The notes beneath the pieces are model-generated. The model was given only the letters and a program-made list of their open reading frames with translations, ran no database searches and was not told the DNA's origin. From NCBI GenBank assembly GCA_018066825.1, contig JAGPVU010000177.1:1-34271 (forward strand): 34,271 nucleotides of DNA. The letters run 5' to 3'. This DNA is from Cycloclasticus sp. (GTDB lineage: Bacteria > Pseudomonadota > Gammaproteobacteria > Methylococcales > Cycloclasticaceae). The position numbers were made by a program, and so were the translations under genes. Shown piece by piece: positions 1 through 7,510 of the stretch. Every line of letters begins with the position of its first letter. Within the stretch, counting starts at the first letter, position 1.

Positions 1-2581
1 CTCCATGACCATGTTTTAAGTCAAAACAGCCCGCTTCAGTCTTTAACAAGGCCGAACGCATTTTCTCCCGCATCTCGATAATGTCTTTTTTTAAGTCGCC
101 CAACGCCCTAGTTTTGGCTAACACGAGCTGTCGAGTCTGCCCAAATACTGCCTCTGTGTGCTGGCAACCGGCAATAAAACGGGCTCGAATTAAGGCTTGA
201 TGCTCCCAAGTCCACGCTTGGTTTTGCTGGTAATTTTTAAAGGCCGTTTCACTGCTGACTAGCAAACCAGAATTACCATTTGGCCTAAGTCTAAGGTCCA
301 CCTCATACAAGGGGCCAGAAAAGGTTCGTGTCGTCAGCAAGGTAATCAACTTTCTGCCCAGGCGGGTATAAAATTCGGCCAGAGAAATAGGTTTATCACC
401 GCAGGTGGTTGCGTCTAGTGGTGCATCTTGATGCATAAGCACTAAATCTAAGTCAGAACCAAAACCCAGCTCGATGCCGCCGAGCTTGCCAAAACCGATC
501 ACGCAAAAGCCGCTCACTTCCTCTGCGTTTGCCTCGGGCGGTACACCGTGAGTAGCGCACACTGATTGCCAACTGAGGTTTAATGCCTTGGCAATAATCA
601 CCTCGGCAATCTCGGTTAATTTGTCGCTGACGACCATTAAAGGAATAACACCTGTTAGGTCGGCCGCCGCCACACGTAACACATTGGCCTGTTTAAACAG
701 CCGCAAGGCTTCCATTTGCGCTTCTACATCAGTCGCGTCTATTTCGTTCAAGGTAATATCTAACTCACTCTGCAACTGCTGCTTAGTCGCCGGGTGATAC
801 AAGCTGGCCGGATCGATTAACTCATCTAACAAAATAGGCGAACGGGTTACCTGGCTAACAATCCAAGGGCTTAATTTTGACAAACGTAACAACTGGTCAA
901 AAACTAACTTGTTTTCAACCAACAAGACTAAGTAAACGGTTCGATTACAGATTTTTTCGAGCATGGTTAAAAAACCCACTAAGGTTTTCTCATCCGCCTT
1001 TGGCAACAATAACGCATCTAACAGCATGGGCATTAAGCGCGATAAATACTCACGCCCCTTTTGTTCTAGACGCCTGACGGCATAACTATGGCAAAACTCA
1101 AGTAATAAGCGACTGGCCTCCTCACTCAAATTGAGCTGCTTGGTTAGCAAGTATTGACTTAAAGCAGCATCGTCTAAGTCCATCCAATTGGGTTGATCGC
1201 TTTGTTGATCAGGCGTTGAAAAGTCCACCAGTGAGGCAAAATAACCGTGCACCCGCGCCATCACGATTTCTGTTTTTTGTAACAAAGCTTGCCAATCATC
1301 GGCCTGCATGGCCATCACCAAACGGTGTTGATTTATTTCATCTTGTGGTAGTTCGTGGGTTTGCTTATCGTCAATTTCTTGCAGACGATTTTCCAAGCGC
1401 CGCAGATAAATATAGTCCTGCGTCAATTCTTCTGCCGCCAGCGCTGGGATTTGGCCTTTTTCTGCCAATAAGGCCAGGACCTTTAAAATACCACGCGCCT
1501 GTAAGGGCTTGTCACGCCCACCACGGATCAACTGGAACGCCTGACCGATAAATTCAATTTCTCGAATACCACCGGGGCCTAATTTAACGTTAAACTGAAT
1601 ACCCTTTTGTTGTAACTGCGATTCGATTTGCCGCTTCATCACGCGTATTGAATCAAATATCCCATAGTCCAAATAACGGCGATACACAAAGGCCCTAAGC
1701 ATCGACATTAAACTGCTTATGTCGTTTGACTGGCCCGTGATAACGCGCGCTTTAACCATCGCGTAACGCTCCCATTCTCGCGCCTGGCTTTGATAGTAAT
1801 ATTCCATTGCGTCGCTGTTAACTACCAAGGCACCGCTGGTACCAAAAGGCCGTAAGCGGGTATCGACTCGAAACACAAAGCCGTCGACTGTGCGCTTATC
1901 TAATAGACGCACCACCACTTGGCACAAACGGGTAAAGAACTCTTCATTGCTGATGCTTCGCGCACCGTCGGTATCGCCCGATGAAGGGTAACAAAAGATC
2001 AAGTCTATATCAGAGGAAAAATTCAGCTCTTGCGCGCCCAGCTTGCCCATAGTAATCACCATAAGCTTTTGTTCGCGTCCAACCTCGTCTGTTGGCACGC
2101 CCCATTTTTTACAGGCGTGAAAATACGCCCAGTCCACCGCGAAACGAATCATCGCATCGGCCAAGTCCGACAAGCTTTGCAGTACCAACGACAAATCAGC
2201 ACCGGCCAGGTCGCGCCATGCAATCAGCATCATATGCTTATTGCGCTGCTGCCTTAAGCCCTTCATAACCTCGGCTTCGCTCGACTCTATGCTAATCAAA
2301 CGACTCAGCTCAAGCGCATACTCATCCGCGTTATATTGCAGTTGCTCAACGCCTTCGGCCAAGCCTTGCAACACCGTTTCTGTGTATTTATTGTGTTGTT
2401 CACAGATAAATTGACTGCTGGCTAATGCCGTGACAAATTGATTAGCTCGACCCTCATCGACAACCTTATTCTGATCACGGAGCAACTCATTTAAACCGGC
2501 GACAGCCTGTTCAACGTTGTGTTGTATAGCGTTCGGCAGTGATTGTGAAAAATTAATTTTTATTTTATCTTGCATAGCCAT
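1..2581 (-). CDS. glnE: Bifunctional glutamine synthetase adenylyltransferase/deadenylase, C-terminus cut by window edge
   Basis: Reading the minus strand from ATG at 2581 (a second in-frame ATG lies at 2575) gives about 860 open codons running off the left edge. GlnE is normally about 945 residues, so roughly 80-100 C-terminal residues are missing. Two nucleotidyltransferase domains are visible. The N-terminal deadenylase motif GKLGAQELNFSSDIDLIF is near residue 178, and the C-terminal adenylylase motif GKLGGIELGFGSDLDLVL is near residue 694. The sequence LGPGGIREIEF lies between them, and FDLKHGHGG sits at the truncated end, matching the conserved FxLKxxxGG region. GlnE attaches AMP to, and removes it from, glutamine synthetase in response to P-II and glutamine. 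No clear Shine-Dalgarno precedes either ATG, so the start is open by two codons. The gene is divergent from the c-di-GMP gene at 2734. Confidence 0.95.
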   Translation of the reverse strand, partial: MAMQDKIKINFSQSLPNAIQHNVEQAVAGLNELLRDQNKVVDEGRANQFVTALASSQFICEQHNKYTETVLQGLAEGVEQLQYNADEYALELSRLISIESSEAEVMKGLRQQRNKHMMLIAWRDLAGADLSLVLQSLSDLADAMIRFAVDWAYFHACKKWGVPTDEVGREQKLMVITMGKLGAQELNFSSDIDLIFCYPSSGDTDGARSISNEEFFTRLCQVVVRLLDKRTVDGFVFRVDTRLRPFGTSGALVVNSDAMEYYYQSQAREWERYAMVKARVITGQSNDISSLMSMLRAFVYRRYLDYGIFDSIRVMKRQIESQLQQKGIQFNVKLGPGGIREIEFIGQAFQLIRGGRDKPLQARGILKVLALLAEKGQIPALAAEELTQDYIYLRRLENRLQEIDDKQTHELPQDEINQHRLVMAMQADDWQALLQKTEIVMARVHGYFASLVDFSTPDQQSDQPNWMDLDDAALSQYLLTKQLNLSEEASRLLLEFCHSYAVRRLEQKGREYLSRLMPMLLDALLLPKADEKTLVGFLTMLEKICNRTVYLVLLVENKLVFDQLLRLSKLSPWIVSQVTRSPILLDELIDPASLYHPATKQQLQSELDITLNEIDATDVEAQMEALRLFKQANVLRVAAADLTGVIPLMVVSDKLTEIAEVIIAKALNLSWQSVCATHGVPPEANAEEVSGFCVIGFGKLGGIELGFGSDLDLVLMHQDAPLDATTCGDKPISLAEFYTRLGRKLITLLTTRTFSGPLYEVDLRLRPNGNSGLLVSSETAFKNYQQNQAWTWEHQALIRARFIAGCQHTEAVFGQTRQLVLAKTRALGDLKKDIIEMREKMRSALLKTEAGCFDLKHGHG

Positions 2582-2733
2582 ACAATGAGTTAAAAAACGG
2601 TACACCAACCCTAAATGACGCCCAGGTGGCTCATGATAATAGCAATAATTAAAGCCTTGTATCGAGTTTTTACTTTACCGCTCCGCTATTTAAGCGCAGT
2701 CGATGTTAACCCAAATTTTATTTGTTTTTAAAG
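2582..2733. other. Divergent intergenic region glnE / c-di-GMP gene
   Basis: This 152-base spacer separates the divergent starts of glnE and the PAS-GGDEF-EAL gene. It must hold promoters for both, but I could not pick a convincing -35/-10 pair or operator by eye. A TTG codon at 2722, in frame with the plus-strand gene, would lengthen that protein by four residues. Confidence 0.4.
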
Positions 2734-4479
2734 ATGCCCAGTCACCCAACAGAGAACTCAACCAACATCGCCGCACTTTTAGCGGAAAGAAAACGTCACC
2801 TAGCCATCTTATCCTCGCTTAGCGAAGGCGTAATTTCAATTGACCCAGCCGGGGCGGTGAACTACCTCAACCCGTCTGCCGAAACTTTATTAGCCTTACC
2901 AAGCCAGCACGCCATTAACCAACCACTGGCTGATATTTTTAAGCTGGTTAACGAAGAAAATCAACAAAGCATTGTTTTGTCAGATTATATCGTGCTCGAT
3001 AAACCGATGAACAATGGCGAGTCTTTTCTACGTCAATCCGTACTCAAACGGCATGATAAAAATGATCTGTACATCGATTGGAGCTTCGCCAGCATTAAGG
3101 ACGAACAAGGCTTGGCCGTTGGCGTCGTTATCACTTTTCGCGATATTAGTGATACGCATAATTTGACCTTGCAACTTAAACACCAAGCCACCCACGACCC
3201 GCTCACTGGATTGGTCAATAATGATGAGTTTAATAAGCGACTGAAAAATTTACTGGCTACAACCTACGGTTCTGGCGCCATGCACAGTTTGGTGTTTATC
3301 GACCTTGACCAATTTACCACCGTCAACGAACAGTGCGGTTATCAGGCCGGCGATCATTTACTAAAACAAATATCTGCCCTACTAAAACCCAAAGTACGCG
3401 GCCGCGACACACTGGCCCGAGTCGGCAGTGATAAGTTCGCCGTTCTGCTAGAAAATTGCCCAAAGAAAGTCGCCTTAAAAATTGCTAATGATTTACTGGT
3501 GACTATTCAGGATTTTCGTTTTTTATGGGACGAACGCCACTTTGACATTGGCGCCAGTATGGGCGTGGCTTATTTTTCAAGCGACCCGTTGGATGATGGC
3601 AATGACCCTATTATTGCCGCCAAAAGGGCCTGCTCCGATGCTAAAAATAGCGGTCGAAACCAAATACGCGAGCTGGATATTTCGCACTCAAACAGTCCAA
3701 ACGAACAGCAACACGCCGAGATGCATTGGGTCGGCCGCATTAAAGCGGCACTCAACGAAAATCGTTTATTGCTTTTTCAACAAACCATTCTGCCTTTGGA
3801 ACCAAAAAAAACGGATCGTTTGCACTTTGAGATTTTATTGCGCATGAAAAACAAAGACGGCGAACTGATCAGCCCCGGCGCTTTTTTACCCGTGGCCGAA
3901 CGTTACAATATGATCAATAAAATTGATCGCTGGGTGATTGAAACCACCTTTCAATGGTTGGCCGAGCACCCCGCCGTTTTAGCTAAAACTGACTTTTGCA
4001 GTATTAACCTATCTGGCTTATCCCTGTCTGACAAATCGTTGGCTGCCTTTGTGAGTGATTGTTTTACTAAACACGCCATCGATTGCCAAAAAGTATGTTT
4101 TGAAATAACCGAAACGTCAGCCATCCACAACTTAGATTCAGCGATGGATTTTATGGCTAAAATGAAAAAATTGGGTTGCTACTTTGCACTGGATGATTTT
4201 GGCACGGGCATGTCCTCTTTCTCGTACCTCAAACACTTGCCTGTTCAGCACTTAAAAATTGACGGTACCTTTATTAGAGACATCCTTGATGATCCCATTG
4301 ACCGCGCGATGACTCGTTCAATTAATGACATTGGCCATGTTATGGGCATGCAAACCATCGCTGAATTTGTTGAAAATGAAGAAACCCTGCAATTATTGAA
4401 ACAACTTGGCGTTGACTACGCTCAGGGTTACCATATCGCCCAACCAGCACCCTTACAGCAATTACTAGAGGGCTTGTGA
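2734..4479 (+). CDS. PAS-GGDEF-EAL protein, probable c-di-GMP phosphodiesterase with degenerate GGDEF site
   Basis: About 581 residues from ATG 2734; a TTG at 2722 would add four. Domains in order are PAS (about 15-130), GGDEF (about 160-310) and EAL (about 335-580). The GGDEF signature reads GSDKF (residues about 231-235), with Ser and Lys replacing the second Gly and the catalytic Glu, so diguanylate cyclase activity is unlikely. The upstream HDPLTGL and FIDLDQF elements remain. The EAL signature reads EILLR, keeping the metal-binding Glu. NLSG, FEITET, DDFGTG (about 487-492), KIDG, ENEE and QGYH are all present, so the phosphodiesterase site looks complete. There is no transmembrane segment. 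Likely role: PAS-sensed c-di-GMP hydrolysis, with the GGDEF domain perhaps binding GTP as an allosteric module. It is convergent with copA, with five bases between the stops. Confidence 0.9.
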   Translation: MPSHPTENSTNIAALLAERKRHLAILSSLSEGVISIDPAGAVNYLNPSAETLLALPSQHAINQPLADIFKLVNEENQQSIVLSDYIVLDKPMNNGESFLRQSVLKRHDKNDLYIDWSFASIKDEQGLAVGVVITFRDISDTHNLTLQLKHQATHDPLTGLVNNDEFNKRLKNLLATTYGSGAMHSLVFIDLDQFTTVNEQCGYQAGDHLLKQISALLKPKVRGRDTLARVGSDKFAVLLENCPKKVALKIANDLLVTIQDFRFLWDERHFDIGASMGVAYFSSDPLDDGNDPIIAAKRACSDAKNSGRNQIRELDISHSNSPNEQQHAEMHWVGRIKAALNENRLLLFQQTILPLEPKKTDRLHFEILLRMKNKDGELISPGAFLPVAERYNMINKIDRWVIETTFQWLAEHPAVLAKTDFCSINLSGLSLSDKSLAAFVSDCFTKHAIDCQKVCFEITETSAIHNLDSAMDFMAKMKKLGCYFALDDFGTGMSSFSYLKHLPVQHLKIDGTFIRDILDDPIDRAMTRSINDIGHVMGMQTIAEFVENEETLQLLKQLGVDYAQGYHIAQPAPLQQLLEGL

Positions 4480-4484
4480 TTACA

Positions 4485-6917
4485 TTACAGTCTGAGGTGT
4501 TTCAACCGCAGGGCATTGGCGATCACTGAAACTGAACTTAGACTCATCGCTGCTGCAGCGATCATCGGCGATAGCAGTATGCCAAAAAAGGGGTATAACA
4601 CGCCCGCCGCCACCGGCACCCCTAGGCTGTTATAAAGAAAAGCAAACACCAGATTTTGCTTAATATTTTTCATCGTCGCGACACTTAATTGTTGCGCTCG
4701 CAAGATACCCCGTAAGTCGCCCTTAACCAACACAATACCGGTGCTCTCTATCGCCACATCTGAGCCATTACCCATCGCAATACCTACGTCTGCCTGTGCC
4801 AGCGCCGGGGCGTCATTAACCCCATCGCCCGCCATTGCCACCACTTTACCCGCGGCTTGCAATGTTTTAACCACCTCTGCTTTTTGCGCTGGCAAAACGC
4901 CTGAACGATAGTCCTCAATACCTAATTGTTCGGCTACTTGTTTAGCCGCCCCTTGCTGGTCACCGGTCAGCATCACAATGTTAATGCCGTTACTCTGAAG
5001 TAAGCGAACGGCTTCGTGGCTAGATGCTTTAATTTCGTCTTTTAGAAATAGAATGCCTGCTGCACGCTGATCAAGCGCCATATACAGCGGAGTTGCTCCG
5101 CTATACCCATCACCTTGTAGACCATCTAAGGCTTGCACGTCGATTTGCTGGCTTTTCAAAAAGCTAAGGTTACCCAATAAGACAGTCTGACCGTTTACCA
5201 CACCGGCCACCCCTTGCCCGGGGGTCGATTCAAAGTCACTTACATCAAACAAGGTGTGCTCTGATGCCGCTCTAACCACCGCTTCAGCCAATGGATGCTC
5301 GCTGGCTTTTTCTAAACTAGCCGCCAGTTGTAATAGCGTCTTTTCTTGCTGTCCTTCGACAACCTTAATTGCCATTAAACTGGGTTTACCGGCCGTTAAG
5401 GTCCCCGTTTTATCTACTACCAAGGTATCGACCTTCTGCATTACTTCTAATACTTCTGCATTTTTTATTAATACGCCCATGCTCGCGCCACGACCCATGC
5501 CAACCATAATTGACATTGGCGTTGCCAAACCTAAGGCACAAGGACACGCGATAATTAGCACCGCCACTGCATTCACCAACGCCATCGCTAAGGCCTGTTC
5601 AGCCGCTAAAAAGTACCACGCAAAAAAGGTGACTAGCGACACTAATACCACAATCGGTACAAACCATGACGCTACGACATCGACAACTTGTTGAATCGGC
5701 GCACGGCTGCGTTGTGCTTCGCCGACCATTTTTATAATTTGCGACAGCAGCGTTTCCCCACCCACACGTTGCGCCTTAAACAAAAAGCTGCCTGTGCCAT
5801 TCACGGTTCCACCAATCACAGGTGCACCGACAAATTTTTCAACCGGTATGGGTTCCCCGCTGACCATCGACTCATCAATCGAACTATTGCCATCTATCAA
5901 CTCACCATCGACAGGGACTTTTTCACCCGGTCTTACCCGTAAAACATCGCCCAGCTGAATATCTTGCAAGGGAACATCTTGCTCCTCACCCTGCTCATTA
6001 ACTCGCCGTGCAGTAGTTGGCGATAGGCCAAGCAATAGTTGAATGGCTTGATTGGTTTGACCACGCGCTTTCAGCTCAAGCACCTGACCCAGCAACACAA
6101 GGGTGATAATGACTGCTGCCGCTTCAAAATAAACCGGAATAAGGCCGTGTGCATTGAGCATCGTCGTGGGAAATAGACCCGGCGCAAACACCGCCAACAA
6201 ACTATATATCCAAGCCACCGATACACCCAAGCCGATCAAGGTGAACATATTTAAATGCCATGTCTTAACCGACTGCAATGCGCGCTCAAAAAATGGCCAG
6301 CCCGCCCACATGACAACCGGGGCTGCTAACGCAAGTTGCAGCCACAATAAAACCTTAGGCGAGACTAATTGGGCCAAGTCTATGCCTGGCAACATCTCCG
6401 ACATGGCGATAACAAAAAGCGGTAAAGTAAACGCAATGCTGACTTTAAAACGACGACTCATGTCGTCTAGTTCAGGGTTTTCTTGTTGCAATACCGTGGT
6501 GCGCGGTTCCAAAGCCATGCCGCACTTTGGGCAGGCGCCTGGATGATCTTCAACTACCTCTGGGTGCATCGGACAGATATAGTCGACGCGACTGGCCGGT
6601 GGTGTAAATTGTTCAGGCTCAAGCGCCATACCACATTTGGGGCAATTATCAGGCCCGTCACTTTCAACCCCTGGGCACATGGGGCAAATATACTTGGCAC
6701 CGACAACTGCAGCGGGTGTTGGCCTAGGTTTAGCGGATAAATAGCTATCTGGGTCTTTATTAAATTTAAGCAAACACGACTCACAACAAAAGCCAATCCA
6801 TTGCCCCTTATAGTCCGTATGGTGTGCAGCCTCCTTGCTTACCGTCATACCGCACACAGGGTCCTTTAACTCGGGCGCTTCCTCGCGCTCCCCGCAACAA
6901 TCTGTTTTGTCATTCAT
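4485..6917 (-). CDS. copA: Cu(+)/Ag(+)-translocating P1B-type ATPase with N-terminal YHS and two CPMHP-type metal-binding domains
   Basis: The protein has 810 residues. A Cys-rich YHS domain comes first (DPVCGM, then FCCESC; about residues 19-60). Two short heavy-metal-binding modules follow: YICPMCPGVE...CPKCGMALEP (about 76-101) and YICPMHPEVV...CPKCGMALEP (about 111-136). The ATPase core has the expected elements: SGEP, the CPCALGLATP membrane metal site (about 457), the DKTGTLT phosphorylation site (about 501), SEHPLAEA, TGD and GDGVNDAPAL. The last helices carry YNSLG and MSLSSVSV, typical of the P1B-1 monovalent copper/silver subgroup. The usual N-terminal GMxCxxC HMA domain is absent, as in SilP/CopF-like pumps. 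Likely role: exporting cytosolic Cu(I) or Ag(I). No chaperone or MerR regulator gene adjoins it. The gene symbol reflects family level only; silP-like is equally apt. Confidence 0.93.
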   Translation of the reverse strand: MNDKTDCCGEREEAPELKDPVCGMTVSKEAAHHTDYKGQWIGFCCESCLLKFNKDPDSYLSAKPRPTPAAVVGAKYICPMCPGVESDGPDNCPKCGMALEPEQFTPPASRVDYICPMHPEVVEDHPGACPKCGMALEPRTTVLQQENPELDDMSRRFKVSIAFTLPLFVIAMSEMLPGIDLAQLVSPKVLLWLQLALAAPVVMWAGWPFFERALQSVKTWHLNMFTLIGLGVSVAWIYSLLAVFAPGLFPTTMLNAHGLIPVYFEAAAVIITLVLLGQVLELKARGQTNQAIQLLLGLSPTTARRVNEQGEEQDVPLQDIQLGDVLRVRPGEKVPVDGELIDGNSSIDESMVSGEPIPVEKFVGAPVIGGTVNGTGSFLFKAQRVGGETLLSQIIKMVGEAQRSRAPIQQVVDVVASWFVPIVVLVSLVTFFAWYFLAAEQALAMALVNAVAVLIIACPCALGLATPMSIMVGMGRGASMGVLIKNAEVLEVMQKVDTLVVDKTGTLTAGKPSLMAIKVVEGQQEKTLLQLAASLEKASEHPLAEAVVRAASEHTLFDVSDFESTPGQGVAGVVNGQTVLLGNLSFLKSQQIDVQALDGLQGDGYSGATPLYMALDQRAAGILFLKDEIKASSHEAVRLLQSNGINIVMLTGDQQGAAKQVAEQLGIEDYRSGVLPAQKAEVVKTLQAAGKVVAMAGDGVNDAPALAQADVGIAMGNGSDVAIESTGIVLVKGDLRGILRAQQLSVATMKNIKQNLVFAFLYNSLGVPVAAGVLYPFFGILLSPMIAAAAMSLSSVSVIANALRLKHLRL

Positions 6918-6973
6918 TGTAATAGCCTATCGTATCCCTACATTAACTAACATAATTTCACTAAATCACTTCT

Positions 6974-7366
6974 CTATAACGCTGGGCCACCCAGATCAAC
7001 CCACGTTTTCAAATCCCAATATTCACGCCACTCGCTAATTTTTCCATCAACGTCAAATTCAAAAACACCCAGTACCGGCAATTCTTTTAGCGCGGTACCA
7101 TCCAAAAAATCAAAGCTATCCAGCCGTTCGGTAACGACCCGTTTGTCGTTAGCCGTTAAATTAAGGATATCAAAACAACAACTGCTCGAAATGCCAAAAA
7201 AGCCACCCACAAAATCAGCAATTTGCTGCTGTCCTATCAAGGGTTCTAATGGCATATTATGGTAAATCGCATCATCGCTCATTAACGCCAAAATACCTTC
7301 TAAATCTAACCTGTCCCATGCTGTACAAAACTGTCTAACGGTGGATTCATGCTGTGCTGCTGACAT
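6974..7366 (-). CDS. Limonene-1,2-epoxide hydrolase family protein (NTF2-like fold)
   Basis: 130 residues. The sequence resembles the LEH family rather than a generic SnoaL protein. It has the tyrosine/asparagine pair in AIYHNMP, the Arg-x-Asp pair in TERLDSFDF and the aspartate in EWREYWDLKTW. These correspond to the Tyr, Asn, Arg, Asp and Asp that bind water and the epoxide in the Rhodococcus enzyme. An AGGGGA-like ribosome site (complement of 7374-7379) lies seven bases before the ATG, supporting the start. There is no signal peptide. It sits between a metal pump and a hydantoinase-like gene on the same strand, with 56 and 144-base gaps, so it may be monocistronic. Function inferred from residues: hydrolysis of an epoxide. 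The substrate is unknown, and a binding-only NTF2-like role cannot be excluded. Confidence 0.75.
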   Translation of the reverse strand: MSAAQHESTVRQFCTAWDRLDLEGILALMSDDAIYHNMPLEPLIGQQQIADFVGGFFGISSSCCFDILNLTANDKRVVTERLDSFDFLDGTALKELPVLGVFEFDVDGKISEWREYWDLKTWVDLGGPAL

Positions 7367-7510
7367 CTATACGTCCCCTATGAATAAAATAATCAATTTA
7401 TAATACACCTTATTAATAACCGTTTTAACAACTTCTTCCTACTGTATCAGCCTTAGCCATCCAGCAAAAAACTGCGTTCTAACAGCGTTAACCCTTACCG
7501 GTGAGAGTGA
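7367..7510. other. Intergenic region between hydantoinase and epoxide-hydrolase-like genes
   Basis: 144 AT-rich bases between the hyuA-type stop and the LEH-family start. The LEH ribosome-binding site is at its left end. I looked for a terminator for the hydantoinase gene and saw only a 3-base stem near a T run, which is not convincing. A promoter for the LEH gene is expected here but not identifiable by eye. Confidence 0.35.

Noticed and set aside
588..2257. Several short plus-strand frames (for example 1216-1551) in the first 2.3 kb, which could be taken as small genes.
   Set aside because: All are antisense to glnE, which is open across the whole stretch and carries both nucleotidyltransferase motifs.
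5254..5694. A 146-codon plus-strand frame rich in Ala, Thr and Lys opposite copA.
   Set aside because: It lies entirely within the P-type ATPase core and its low-complexity composition mirrors that gene.
7440..7510. A terminator after the hydantoinase gene near the TTTTTT on the minus strand.
   Set aside because: The best pairing next to the T run is only three bases.
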